Below, piece after piece: positions 43,037-53,839 of a stretch of DNA of 64,000 nt. The stretch is from Marivita sp. GX14005 (lineage in GTDB: Bacteria > Pseudomonadota > Alphaproteobacteria > Rhodobacterales > Rhodobacteraceae): contig NZ_JAMCCQ010000001.1 of assembly GCF_023370775.1 (NCBI RefSeq), positions 1,178,001-1,242,000 of the forward strand. Direction: 5' to 3'. The position numbers and the translations under genes were made by a program. Every line of letters starts with the position of its first letter. Positions within the stretch are counted from its first letter, which is position 1. The notes under the pieces are model-generated. The model ran no database searches, was not told the origin of the DNA, and was given only the letters and a program-made list of their open reading frames with translations.

Positions 43037-43576
43037 TCAATGCAGCCGCGCGATGCGTGCAGCCGGCGTCGCCTTGTGCCAGAGATGGACAGGCAGTGTG
43101 TCGGCGCTTTGTGAGACCGCTGCAAGCCGGCCCGGCGCAAGACCCGGCAGGCTTGCGAACGCATCGAAAAGCGCATCCGCCCCCTCGGCGGTGACGGGAA
43201 TGTGAAGCGGCGCGCCACCTTGATGAGTCAGCACCCAATGCGCCGGCTTCTGCGTTGGGTCATATGTCAGGGAGGTCAGCGCATCCAGGTCGACAATCCC
43301 GCCGTCCAACGGTCCGAAATACGCGATCCTGCGTTCGACGATCTGCACGAGTCCGGGCCCGCCCCCTCCGTGCCGGAACCGGCCTTTCTGCAATCCTGCG
43401 AAAGACAGCAGCCCGCCAATGGCCAGCGTGAGGTATCCGACCCACATCAGCAGGCCGGGAGAGGTGCCGAAGATCCAGTAGAGCCCGAGAAGCGCGATAG
43501 CGAGACCGGCAAGCGCTTCGCGCCAACGGCGCAGGACCGCTCCGGCCTCCGGGCGGATGAAGCTCGACCTCCGCAT
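43037..43576 (-). CDS. conserved membrane protein, unknown function
   Basis: A 179-residue protein with two hydrophobic helices (about residues 22-40, LAGLAIALLGLYWIFG, and 46-62, MWVGYLTLAIGGLLSFAGL). A cytoplasmic or periplasmic domain follows, with VQIVERRIAYFGPLDGGIVDLDAL and HWVLTHQGGAPLHIPVTAEGADALFDAF. It resembles small rhodobacterial proteins of unknown role encoded next to gshA and rsmE. The start at 43576 was chosen because the frame upstream contains palindromic DNA; longer forms are unlikely. Confidence 0.65.
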   Translation of the reverse strand: MRRSSFIRPEAGAVLRRWREALAGLAIALLGLYWIFGTSPGLLMWVGYLTLAIGGLLSFAGLQKGRFRHGGGGPGLVQIVERRIAYFGPLDGGIVDLDALTSLTYDPTQKPAHWVLTHQGGAPLHIPVTAEGADALFDAFASLPGLAPGRLAAVSQSADTLPVHLWHKATPAARIARLH

Positions 43577-43585
43577 CAGAGCGCT

Positions 43586-43630
43586 CTCGATCCGTCGACG
43601 GATCGAGGATTTTCGGTTGACCGAGAATCC
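43586..43630. repeat. paired palindromes, copy 2 (after rsmE)
   Basis: 43586-43607 is a 22-nt perfect palindrome with centre GTCGAC (arms CTCGATCC/GGATCGAG). 43607-43630 is a hairpin with arms GGATTTTCGG/CCGAGAATCC and loop TTGA. It has the same order and the same centre and loop types as the pair at 7853-7893. It lies directly after the rsmE stop and before the next gene on that strand. Confidence 0.65.
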
Positions 43631-43631
43631 T

Positions 43632-44348
43632 TCACGCCCAGTCCCCGAGCGTGGATTGCCAAAGCGTGATGGCGGCCACGGCCGCCGTATCGGCACGCAG
43701 GATTCGCGGCCCGAGGCTGATGGGCGTGGTAAAATCAGCCGCACGCAATCGCACCCGCTCGGCATCCGAAAAACCGCCCTCCGGCCCGATCAGAATGGCC
43801 CAGGGACCGGGCACTTGCTCAAAGCGGTGCGTCGTTCCGACAAGCGCCTCGTCGCAAAATGCCAAGCGCCGTTCGCCCCAACTGTCCAGCACCTTGTCGA
43901 GCCGCTGCAGCCCGACCACTTCGGGCACGAAAGTCGTTCCGCATTGCTCGGCCGCTTCGATAGCATGCGCCTGCAACCTGTCCTGCCGGATACGGTCGGA
44001 ATTGGTGTGTGCCGTCTGGACCGGCAGAATACGCCGGACGCCCAGTTCCGCCGCCTTCTCGACGATGAAATCCGTTCTGGCTTTCTTGATCGGAGCGAAA
44101 AGGAGCCACAGGTTCGGCGGCGTGTTTTGCGGCTGGCTCTGCTCGTGGCACAGCAAGATGCCGCCTCGCTTGCCCGCCTCGACCACCGCGGCCTGCCATT
44201 CGCCATCGCGCCCGTTGAAGATCGCAACCCGAGCGCCGATATCGAGCCGCATAACGCTAAACAGGTAATGCGCCTGATCGCGCGTCAGGGCGACGGCTTG
44301 TGCCGCACCGAGGGGCTGCTCTACATAAAGTCTGATCTTTGCAGTCAT
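43632..44348 (-). CDS. rsmE: 16S rRNA (uracil-1498-N3)-methyltransferase RsmE
   Basis: A 238-residue SPOUT methyltransferase: KIRLYVEQPL at the start, LWLLFAPIKKARTDFIVEKAAELGV, and the knot motifs AILIGPEGGFSDAERVRLRA and ISLGPRILRADTAAVAAI. It methylates U1498 of 16S rRNA. The start at 44348 leaves only 12 nt to the divergent ubiA start; an upstream in-frame start at 44375 would overlap ubiA. Confidence 0.94.
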   Translation of the reverse strand: MTAKIRLYVEQPLGAAQAVALTRDQAHYLFSVMRLDIGARVAIFNGRDGEWQAAVVEAGKRGGILLCHEQSQPQNTPPNLWLLFAPIKKARTDFIVEKAAELGVRRILPVQTAHTNSDRIRQDRLQAHAIEAAEQCGTTFVPEVVGLQRLDKVLDSWGERRLAFCDEALVGTTHRFEQVPGPWAILIGPEGGFSDAERVRLRAADFTTPISLGPRILRADTAAVAAITLWQSTLGDWA

Positions 44349-44360
44349 GGAGCCAGACAT

Positions 44361-45326
44361 ATGCCCGGCCCGCAAACAAGACCAGAGCCTTCAGGGTCCG
44401 TTGCCGATGCCGTTTCCGGCAATTGGGTGGACCGTCACGCCCCTATCCGGGCGCGACCCTATCTGCGCCTAAGCCGCGCGGATCGGCCTGTCGGAACCTG
44501 GCTGCTGTATCTGCCCTGTCTCTGGGGCGTCTTGCTGGCCATCTTTCATTCGGGACAGTTCGGGCTTTTCGATCTCTGGATCATTGCGGGGTGCGGAATC
44601 GGTGCGTTCCTGATGCGCGGGGCGGGCTGCACGTGGAACGACATCACCGACCGCAAGATCGACGGATCGGTTGCGCGCACTGCGTCTCGACCCATTCCCT
44701 CGGGTCAGATCAATGTCGTTCAGGCGCTGGCATGGGCGGTTCTGCAATGTCTTGTCGCATTCGCGATTCTGCTCACCTTTCCGCTGCCGGCAATCGTGCT
44801 GGGGATCGTCGCGCTGATCCCGGTCGCGATCTACCCGTTCGCCAAGCGGTTCACATGGTGGCCGCAGATCTTCCTCGGCATCGCGTTCAACTGGGGCGCC
44901 TTGCTGGCATGGACGGCGCATACCGGGCGGCTCGAATGGCCCGCGCTGTTTCTCTACGCCGCCGGTCTTGTCTGGACCTTGTTCTACGACACGATCTACG
45001 CCCATCAGGACAAGGAAGACGATGCGCTGATCGGTGTGAAATCGACCGCGAGGCTGTTCGGCGAACGCACGCCGGTTTATCTCGCGCGTTTCCTTGTCGG
45101 CACTGTTGCTCTCATGGGTCTGGCCGTAGTGTTCGCCGCTCCGCGCGGGGAAATCCTTGCGCTGGTGATCGCGCTTGGCGGGCCTTGGGCGATGGGGTGG
45201 CACCTGATGTGGCAGATGAGGCGTCTGAAACTTGACGATCACGACCGGTTGTTGGAATTGTTCCGCTCCAACCGGAACGCGGGTCTGATTCCCGTGCTGT
45301 TTTTCGCCATCGCGGCGCTCGCGTGA
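44361..45326 (+). CDS. ubiA: 4-hydroxybenzoate polyprenyltransferase UbiA
   Basis: A 321-residue integral membrane prenyltransferase with about eight helices. First Asp motif: GAGCTWNDITDRKIDGSVAR (NDxxDxxxD); second: FYDTIYAHQDKEDD. PYLRLSRADRPVGTWLLYLP is the family start. It attaches the polyprenyl tail (from a synthase such as the one at 13.9 kb) to 4-hydroxybenzoate in ubiquinone synthesis. A long in-frame extension upstream runs antisense to rsmE and is not homologous. Confidence 0.94.
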   Translation: MPGPQTRPEPSGSVADAVSGNWVDRHAPIRARPYLRLSRADRPVGTWLLYLPCLWGVLLAIFHSGQFGLFDLWIIAGCGIGAFLMRGAGCTWNDITDRKIDGSVARTASRPIPSGQINVVQALAWAVLQCLVAFAILLTFPLPAIVLGIVALIPVAIYPFAKRFTWWPQIFLGIAFNWGALLAWTAHTGRLEWPALFLYAAGLVWTLFYDTIYAHQDKEDDALIGVKSTARLFGERTPVYLARFLVGTVALMGLAVVFAAPRGEILALVIALGGPWAMGWHLMWQMRRLKLDDHDRLLELFRSNRNAGLIPVLFFAIAALA

Positions 45327-45384
45327 TTGCACTTTACTGTCCTGCGCCGTATCGCTGTCCGATCTTCACAGACGTGGAACGCCG

Positions 45385-47301
45385 ATGCGCTTGTCTTCTG
45401 CCCTTATCCTGGTAAGCACATTCGTTGTTGCGGCGCTTCTGAGCCTGCTGGCCGCATGGGTCGCGGCCGGCGCGGTGGAGGAAAGCTCCGAACGCGCCGT
45501 GCGGACGGAGCTTGACCGTGATGCGCTGACCTGGGCGGATGTGGACACGATCGGCTTGCAGGTCTTTCTGATCGGCACCGCCCCCAACGAGGCGGCGCGC
45601 TTCCAGGCGTTGAGCGCGGCTGGGCGCGTTGTCGATTCCGCGCGGGTCATCGACCAGATCGATATCGAAGACGGCGCCGGCATTGCGCCACCGCGCTTTT
45701 CCATCGAGATCCTGCGCAATGACAACGGTATCTCGCTGATCGGTCTGATGCCGCAGGACGCGGATCGGGACCGCCTGATCGCGCGGATCGAGGATGAGGT
45801 GCCGGATGTGCCCGTATCCGATCTGATGGAAGTGGCCGACTATCCTGTGCCGGATGGATGGGCCGACGCGGTGAGGTTCTCCATGCAGGCGCTGGGCGTG
45901 TTCGAGCGTTCGAAGATATCCATCGAACCGGGGCGCGTTTCGATCAAGGGAACGGCCTCCTCCGAGGATGCGCGCCGCCGGATCGAAGCCGATCTTGCGC
46001 GCAAGGCCGATGAGGATCTGGAAGTCGCAATGGAGATCACCGCGCCGCGGCCGGTTATCTCTCCCTTCACGCTGCGCTTCATCAAGGACGACGGCGGCGC
46101 GCGTTTCGATGCCTGCGCTGCGCCGAACGAAAGCGTGCGCGCGCTCATTCTGGAAGCTGCTGCAAAGGCTGGGCTCGAAGGCAAGGTTGACTGCCGGCTT
46201 GGTCTTGGCACGCCGACCCGCGCCTGGGGGGAGGCTGCTGCCATGGGGATAGAGGCGATCGACACGCTCGGCGGTGGCACGATCACCTTCGCCGACGCCG
46301 ATGTGACGCTTTTCGCTTTGGAAGGAACGGAGCAGGATCTGTTCGATAGCGTTGTCGGAGAATTGGAGACAGGGCTTCCGGGGGTTTTCGTGCTCACCGC
46401 GACGCTGCCGAAACCCGCGACCCATGAGTCAGAGGGAACGCCCGAATTCGTCGCAACGCGCAGTCCAGAAGGAGCAGTGCAGTTGCGGGGGCGGATCGCC
46501 AGCGAGGTCGCGCGTCAAACCGCCGACAGTTTCGCCCGCGCCGCATTCGGCTCGGACGCGGTGCGCACCACGGCGCGGATCGATGAGAACTTGCCCGCCA
46601 CATGGTCGGGGCGCGTTCTCGCCGCGCTCGAGGCGCTTTCGCGGCTGTCCAATGGAGCGGTGGTCGTCTCTCCGGACAGTCTGACGGTCACGGGCAATAC
46701 CGGCAACCAGAACGCCGGTTCGGAGATTTCCGGCCTTCTGGCGGAAAAGCTCGGCGATACCGAGGATTTCGAAATTGACGTTCGCTACCAGGAAAAGCTC
46801 GATCCCACGCTCGGCATTCCCACGCCGGAGCAATGCGAGGCGCAGATCGTCGAAATCATCGGAGATCGCAAGATATCCTTCGAGCCGGGATCGGCCACGC
46901 TCGATGCCACGACACGCGATATCATGGACGAGATCGCGGAGCTTCTGAAGCTGTGCGGGGATATTCCGCTCATCATCGCGGGCCATACCGACAGTCAGGG
47001 CCGCGAGATCATGAACCAACAACTGAGCCAAGAGCGCGCGCAAGCTGTCCTCGATGCCCTGCGGCAGCGGCGCGTTCTTACGGCAAGCTACGAGGTGCGC
47101 GGCTATGGCGAGGAACAGCCCATCGCCTCCAACGAGACCGAAGAGGGGCGCGAAGCCAATCGGCGGATCGAATTCAAGCTGCGCCGCCCCGAGCCCGTAG
47201 AGGAGGCGGAAACGACGCTGGAAAGCGTTGAACAATCCTCGCCTTCGGGCGAAACAGCGCGCACCGATGGCGCAGAGGATTCCACCGATGAACAGAACTG
47301 A
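45385..47301 (+). CDS. large OmpA-family protein with BON-like repeats
   Basis: A 638-residue exported protein. The N-terminus is a signal anchor (SALILVSTFVVAALLSLLAA, residues 4-23). The middle holds repeated BON-like modules (GLQVFLIGTAPNEAARFQAL, RVSIKGTASSEDARRRIEAD and similar). The C-terminal OmpA domain has ISFEPGSATLDATTRDIMDE, LIIAGHTDSQGREIMNQQLS, YGEEQPIASNETEEGREANR, followed by an acidic tail. It is probably a periplasmic cell-wall-binding protein. Its 3' end overlaps the next gene by 14 nt. Confidence 0.85.
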   Translation: MRLSSALILVSTFVVAALLSLLAAWVAAGAVEESSERAVRTELDRDALTWADVDTIGLQVFLIGTAPNEAARFQALSAAGRVVDSARVIDQIDIEDGAGIAPPRFSIEILRNDNGISLIGLMPQDADRDRLIARIEDEVPDVPVSDLMEVADYPVPDGWADAVRFSMQALGVFERSKISIEPGRVSIKGTASSEDARRRIEADLARKADEDLEVAMEITAPRPVISPFTLRFIKDDGGARFDACAAPNESVRALILEAAAKAGLEGKVDCRLGLGTPTRAWGEAAAMGIEAIDTLGGGTITFADADVTLFALEGTEQDLFDSVVGELETGLPGVFVLTATLPKPATHESEGTPEFVATRSPEGAVQLRGRIASEVARQTADSFARAAFGSDAVRTTARIDENLPATWSGRVLAALEALSRLSNGAVVVSPDSLTVTGNTGNQNAGSEISGLLAEKLGDTEDFEIDVRYQEKLDPTLGIPTPEQCEAQIVEIIGDRKISFEPGSATLDATTRDIMDEIAELLKLCGDIPLIIAGHTDSQGREIMNQQLSQERAQAVLDALRQRRVLTASYEVRGYGEEQPIASNETEEGREANRRIEFKLRRPEPVEEAETTLESVEQSSPSGETARTDGAEDSTDEQN

Positions 47302-47614
47302 GTTTGTCATTACGACCGCGATCATTCTTTTCGTCGCGTTTTGTCTGGGCTGGTTCGCGAATTGGCTGGTGCATCGGTTCACCCGCGTGAGCCAGGCCGA
47401 TATGGACCAGCTCGAAAAGATGAGCCAGGAGCTGCATGAGGCGGAAGAAACCCGCGATCAGGCAATCACCTATCTGCAGCAGCGCGAAGCCGAGTTGACC
47501 AACCAGTTGGCGCAAACGGAAGCCGAGCTTTCGGCGGCGATGGAAGGTCTGCGCGACGCGCGGCACGAGGCAGAGGAAATGCGCGCCTATGTCGAACGGA
47601 TGAATGCAAGTTGA
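47288..47614 (+). CDS. membrane-anchored coiled-coil protein
   Basis: A 108-residue protein with one N-terminal helix (EFVITTAIILFVAFCLGWFA) and a continuous charged coiled coil (QADMDQLEKMSQELHEAEET to AYVERM). No catalytic motif. It overlaps the OmpA-type gene upstream and the flavoprotein gene downstream by 14 and 11 nt, so production of the three is likely coupled. Function unknown, perhaps an envelope partner of the OmpA protein. Confidence 0.7.
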   Translation: MNRTEFVITTAIILFVAFCLGWFANWLVHRFTRVSQADMDQLEKMSQELHEAEETRDQAITYLQQREAELTNQLAQTEAELSAAMEGLRDARHEAEEMRAYVERMNAS

Positions 47615-48794
47615 CGCGCTCGTCGTCGGGGGCGGTCCGGCTGGATTGATGGCCGCGGAGGCTTTGCTCGATGCCGGACGCTCTGTCACACTTGTCGAGG
47701 CAAAGCCATCGGTCGCACGTAAATTCCTGATGGCGGGGAAATCCGGGTTGAACCTGACGCGGATGCAGCCGGAATATGCCTTTCTGAAGGCATATTCCAC
47801 TAGTGGCTCCATCCATCCGGTCTTGCGCGATGCGGTCAATGCCTTCGGACCGAACTCTGTCCGTGCCTGGGCCGAGGCGCTGGGCCAGCCGACCTTTTGC
47901 GGATCGACGGGGCGTCTCTTCCCCGGTGCGATGAAAGCCTCTCCACTGCTTCGCGCGTGGCTCGGCAAGCTCGATACGGCCGGTTTGGTGCGCCATACGC
48001 GCTGGCGATGGACGGGATGGGACGAGGACGCGGTGCGCTTCGATACGCCGGATGGCCCGCACCATCTTTGCCCGAAGGTCACGGTCTTCGCGCTAGGCGG
48101 CGCAAGCTGGCGCCGGCTTGGATCGGATGGCGCATGGGCGCGGGTATTCGAAGCGGATGGTCACGGGATCGTGCCTTTCCAGCCGTCCAATGTGGGATTG
48201 GCGGTGAACTGGTCCGACCACATGACGCCGTATTTCGGCGCGGCGATCAAATCGGTTGGTTGGCGCGCGGGTAAACTGACGTCTCGCGGCGAAGCGATCC
48301 TGTCGAAACACGGTCTGGAAGGCGGCGGTATCTACTCGCTGGCACCGGCCTTGCGCACGCCCGGCGCGGCCCTGGAGGTCGATCTTGTCCCTGACCTGTC
48401 GCCGGACGATCTGCAATCGCGCCTTCCTGAAACGCCCAAACGGGGCGTAGGGCGAATCCTGCGGAACACGCTGCGCTTGCCCTCCGTAAAGCAGGCGCTT
48501 TTTCGGGAATTCACCGCCCGGCATCCCGTTCCCTACCATCAGCTTGCCGCGCATCTGAAGGCTCTGCCCATTCATCACGCCGGCCTGCGCCCGATGGACG
48601 AGGCGATTTCGACCACCGGCGGGCTGTCCTTCGACGCACTCGACGAAACGCTCATGTTGAAAGCGCGGCCCGGCACGTTCTGCGCCGGCGAAATGCTGGA
48701 CTGGGATGCGCCGACCGGCGGATACCTTCTGACCGCGTGTTTCGCCACCGGCCTTTGGGCCGGGCGGCACGCTGCGGCCTATGGGCGGCCGTGA
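47604..48794 (+). CDS. NAD(P)/FAD-dependent oxidoreductase, HI0933/BaiN family
   Basis: A 396-residue flavoprotein: VDALVVGGGPAGLMAAEALL (FAD loop), EAKPSVARKFLMAGKSGLNLT (family hallmark), VFALGGASWRRLGSDGAW, FQPSNVGLAV, and a C-terminal AGEMLDWDAPTGGYLLTACFATG. The subgroup is that of TIGR03862-like flavoproteins. The true substrate is unknown for most members. Confidence 0.88.
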   Translation: MQVDALVVGGGPAGLMAAEALLDAGRSVTLVEAKPSVARKFLMAGKSGLNLTRMQPEYAFLKAYSTSGSIHPVLRDAVNAFGPNSVRAWAEALGQPTFCGSTGRLFPGAMKASPLLRAWLGKLDTAGLVRHTRWRWTGWDEDAVRFDTPDGPHHLCPKVTVFALGGASWRRLGSDGAWARVFEADGHGIVPFQPSNVGLAVNWSDHMTPYFGAAIKSVGWRAGKLTSRGEAILSKHGLEGGGIYSLAPALRTPGAALEVDLVPDLSPDDLQSRLPETPKRGVGRILRNTLRLPSVKQALFREFTARHPVPYHQLAAHLKALPIHHAGLRPMDEAISTTGGLSFDALDETLMLKARPGTFCAGEMLDWDAPTGGYLLTACFATGLWAGRHAAAYGRP

Positions 48795-48796
48795 CG

Positions 48797-50885
<2,089 letters not shown>

Positions 50886-50975
50886 CGGGGAACGGCAGGC
50901 GCTTCGATGCGTTGAGGAAGCAGACGGTGGAGCGAGCGGCTCCGCCCTTTGTTTTCTTAAGCACAGGAGGCGATC

Positions 50976-51536
50976 ATGCCAGCAATTGAAAGCGCGAAGG
51001 TTCTTATCATTTCCACCAATGGCTTTGAGCAATCCGAGCTCGAGTTTCCCCGCGATCAACTTCGTGCCAAGGGTGCGACCGTTCACGTCGCCACGCTCGA
51101 CGGCAAGGCGATAAAAGGCTGGGAAGGCGCGGATTGGGGCCGTGAGGCCGAGGCGGATGCGAAAATTTCGGATGTGCGCGCCGACGATTATGACGCGCTG
51201 GTAATCCCGGGCGGTCAGATCAACCCCGACCTGCTGCGGGTCGATGACGATGTTCTCGAACTGGTGCGCACCTTCCGCGATCAGGGCAAAACCATCGCGG
51301 CGGTCTGCCACGCGCCCTGGGTTCTGATCGAGGCAGGCGTTCTGGAGGGGCGTGATGCTACCTCCTATCACTCCATCAAGACGGATGTGAAAAATGCCGG
51401 CGCGAAATGGCATGACAAGGAGGTCGTCGTCGATCAGGCCATCATTACCAGCCGCAACCCGGGCGATCTGAAGGCTTTTGTTTCCAAAATCGTCGAGGAG
51501 ATCGAGGAAGGCAAACACGACCGTAGTGTTGCCTGA
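50976..51536 (+). CDS. DJ-1/PfpI family protein
   Basis: A 186-residue protein with the nucleophile elbow TIAAVCHAPWVLIEAGVLEG (Cys near 107, followed by His) and YDALVIPGGQINPD. It belongs to the PfpI/YhbO-like group with proposed protease, chaperone or glyoxal-repair activity. An AGGAGG site lies upstream of the ATG at 50976. Probably a stress protein; separate from the upstream gene by 90 nt. Confidence 0.92.
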   Translation: MPAIESAKVLIISTNGFEQSELEFPRDQLRAKGATVHVATLDGKAIKGWEGADWGREAEADAKISDVRADDYDALVIPGGQINPDLLRVDDDVLELVRTFRDQGKTIAAVCHAPWVLIEAGVLEGRDATSYHSIKTDVKNAGAKWHDKEVVVDQAIITSRNPGDLKAFVSKIVEEIEEGKHDRSVA

Positions 51537-51544
51537 GAATATCT

Positions 51545-51571
51545 GAAGGCTGGATGACCCATCCGGCCTTC
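51545..51571 (+). terminator. hairpin after the DJ-1/PfpI gene
   Basis: Twelve-bp stem GAAGGCTGGATG/CATCCGGCCTTC with one G-T pair and loop ACC, 8 nt after the stop. The T-run is missing, so strength is unsure. Confidence 0.55.
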
Positions 51572-51706
51572 ATCGCAGCACCGCAGGTTCATCGCTGTTT
51601 ACCAGCGGCGAACACTGCGCCAGAAAACCCAGATATTGTCGGCAACCTGCCGCAGTCGCGCCCGAATTGGCCTGCATACACTCTTCGACAGACACGAGGA
51701 TGATGT

Positions 51707-52612
51707 ATGGACCGTCTTACCGAAATGGAAGCATTTGCCACCGTCGTGGATCAGGGCGGATTCACCGATGCGGCCAAGAAACTTGGTATTTCGAAATCGG
51801 CGGTGTCCAAGCATGTCTCGAGCCTCGAAGCACGGCTGGGCGCGCGGCTTCTGAACCGCACGACACGGCGGGTCAGCCCGACCGAGATCGGACTTGCCTA
51901 CTACGACCGAGCGCGCCGTGTGCTGAACGACGCCGGCGAAGCAGATGCGCTCGTCACATCGATGCAATCGGCACCATCGGGGCTTTTGCGGATCAGTGTA
52001 GCAACGGATTTCGGCGTCAATCACCTCTCCCCGGTGCTGGGCGAGTTTCTTTCGGATTTCCCCGATATTACCGTCAATATGGTCCTGAATAACCGCTACG
52101 TCGAACTTATCTCCGAAGGGTTCGACATGGCCGTCCGTATCGGCGAGTTGGAAGACAGCACATTGCGTGCGCGCAAGCTGACCGAAACGACGAAGCGGAT
52201 GATCGCCGCTCCGGGCTATTTCGAGAAATATGGCCGCCCGCGCCGGATCGACGATCTGAACGAACACAAGCTGCTGCACTATTCGAACCAGTCGAGCGGT
52301 AATGTCTGGAAGGTCACCGCGCCGTCAGGTGAGAAGCGGCAGGTGCGCACGGCGGGCTGGCTTTCGGTAAATGACGGTCAGTCGCTGCTGAACGCCTGTA
52401 TCGCCGGGCTTGGCATCGCTTATCTTCCGTCGTTCCTTTACGCCGAAGCGATGGAACAAGGTCTTGTAGAGGATGCGATCCCTGATCTGCCCATCGACAC
52501 ACAAGGCATCTATGCCGTTTACCCGCCCGGTCGGTTCACGCAACCCAAGGTGCGGGCCTTCATCGATTTTCTGGTGCATCAGTTTGCGGATAAAGGCCCG
52601 CGCGACTGGTAA
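51707..52612 (+). CDS. LysR family transcriptional regulator
   Basis: A 301-residue regulator: N-terminal winged helix MDRLTEMEAFATVVDQGGFT, KKLGISKSAVSKHVSSLEARLGARLLNRTTRRVSPTEIG, then a LysR substrate-binding domain (GLLRISVATDFGVNHLSPVL, FDMAVRIGELEDSTLRARKL). It is of the AaeR/DsdC-like group that often controls neighbouring redox genes. No divergent target gene is present; the upstream DJ-1-type gene reads in the same direction. Confidence 0.93.
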   Translation: MDRLTEMEAFATVVDQGGFTDAAKKLGISKSAVSKHVSSLEARLGARLLNRTTRRVSPTEIGLAYYDRARRVLNDAGEADALVTSMQSAPSGLLRISVATDFGVNHLSPVLGEFLSDFPDITVNMVLNNRYVELISEGFDMAVRIGELEDSTLRARKLTETTKRMIAAPGYFEKYGRPRRIDDLNEHKLLHYSNQSSGNVWKVTAPSGEKRQVRTAGWLSVNDGQSLLNACIAGLGIAYLPSFLYAEAMEQGLVEDAIPDLPIDTQGIYAVYPPGRFTQPKVRAFIDFLVHQFADKGPRDW

Positions 52613-52648
52613 CACAGGCTTCCCTCGTCTGCCTGCAGACAAAACCTC

Positions 52649-52681
52649 ACGCCCCGGCTGCCATAGCACGGGGCGTTTTTT
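52649..52681 (+). terminator. terminator of the LysR-type gene
   Basis: Stem ACGCCCCG/CGGGGCGT with a 12-nt loop, followed by six T. Confidence 0.9.
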
Positions 52682-52754
52682 CGCGCGCCTTTCGGGTTGC
52701 AGGATAGCGGGCGCGGCGGCACTGTCTTCGAAACTGATTTACCGGAGCTGCCGC

Positions 52755-53543
52755 ATGCCTTTCACCCTCGCCACATGGAATATCAATTCGGTCCGTCTGC
52801 GCGAGGGTCTGGTTGCCAAACTGCTGGCCGAGGAAGGGCCGGATGTACTGTGCCTGCAGGAGTGCAAAAGCCCGGTCGACAAGATCCCCGTGGAGCAGTT
52901 CCGGGCGCTGGGATACACGCATATGATCGCGCGCGGCCAGAAAGGATATAACGGCGTCGCGATCCTGTCCAAACTACCGCTCGAAGACGTTGGCGATATG
53001 GATTTCGCAGAATTGGGCCATGCGCGGCATGTCGCGGGGCGGCTCGAAAACGGCGTGACCATCCATAACTTCTACGTCCCCGCAGGGGGAGATGTGGCGG
53101 ATCGTGAGGTGAACCCGAAGTTCGGTCAGAAGCTCGACTACCTGACCGGAATGCGCGATTGGTTCAAGGCTGAACAATTCGATAAATCGATCCTCGTCGG
53201 TGATCTGAACATCGCGCCGCGGGAGGATGACGTCTGGTCGCACAAACAACTTCTGAAGGTCGTGAGCCATACACCGACTGAAGTGGCGCATCTTGCCGAT
53301 ACCCAAGAGGCGGGCAAGTGGGTCGACATCACCCGCAAGGATTTGCCCGAAGGACAGCTTTACAGCTGGTGGAGCTATCGTGCCCGTGATTGGGATGCCG
53401 CCGACAAGGGGCGCCGGCTCGATCATGTCTGGGCCACGTCAGACATTGCGAACGCGGGTCATTCCAGCCGCGTCCTGCGCGATGCGCGCGGTTGGGAGAA
53501 GCCGAGCGATCATGCGCCGGTTTTCGCCACATTCGACCTTTAG
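52755..53543 (+). CDS. xthA: exodeoxyribonuclease III
   Basis: A 262-residue Mg-dependent AP endonuclease. Motifs: ATWNINSVRLR (Asn), LCLQECKSP (metal Glu), NFYVPAGGD (Tyr-like position), LVGDLNIAPREDDVW (Asp, Asn), RRLDHVWAT (Asp) and PSDHAPVFATFDL (catalytic Asp-His). It cuts abasic sites and trims 3' ends in base excision repair. The start at 52755 follows CCGGAG. Confidence 0.96.
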   Translation: MPFTLATWNINSVRLREGLVAKLLAEEGPDVLCLQECKSPVDKIPVEQFRALGYTHMIARGQKGYNGVAILSKLPLEDVGDMDFAELGHARHVAGRLENGVTIHNFYVPAGGDVADREVNPKFGQKLDYLTGMRDWFKAEQFDKSILVGDLNIAPREDDVWSHKQLLKVVSHTPTEVAHLADTQEAGKWVDITRKDLPEGQLYSWWSYRARDWDAADKGRRLDHVWATSDIANAGHSSRVLRDARGWEKPSDHAPVFATFDL

Positions 53544-53839
53544 GCGAAGCACCTTCAAATCAAAGCCGAAGATTCAGGCATTTACAGCGCAGGTTTTCTG
53601 CGCGACGCTTGTTCCATGCTTTCTAGGACCATAGCGCGCAATGCCTGCTGCTCTTTGTAATTTGTTCAGGGCTAAACAGATTGCCATGCGCGGCTTGCAA
53701 CGGCGCTATGACATGACGCTACTGCCGCGAGGGAATGGAGCGTGGTAGGTGCGCGGAATTATCGGCGACCCGATCCGCCTTTCAGGATTGGTTTAGATAT
53801 AAACTACTGGCGTGGAGCCAGTGCAAGGGAAGAGGGATA
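53544..53839. other. 296-nt promoter region before the pyruvate dehydrogenase operon
   Basis: No gene seen. A TATAAA at 53798-53803 could be the -10 of the aceE promoter, about 36 nt before the start; no clear -35 is visible. The ribosome site GGAAGAGGG lies at 53828-53836. Confidence 0.4.

Noticed and set aside
43557-44360. In-frame extension upstream of ubiA
   Set aside because: It is antisense to rsmE and has no prenyltransferase sequence.
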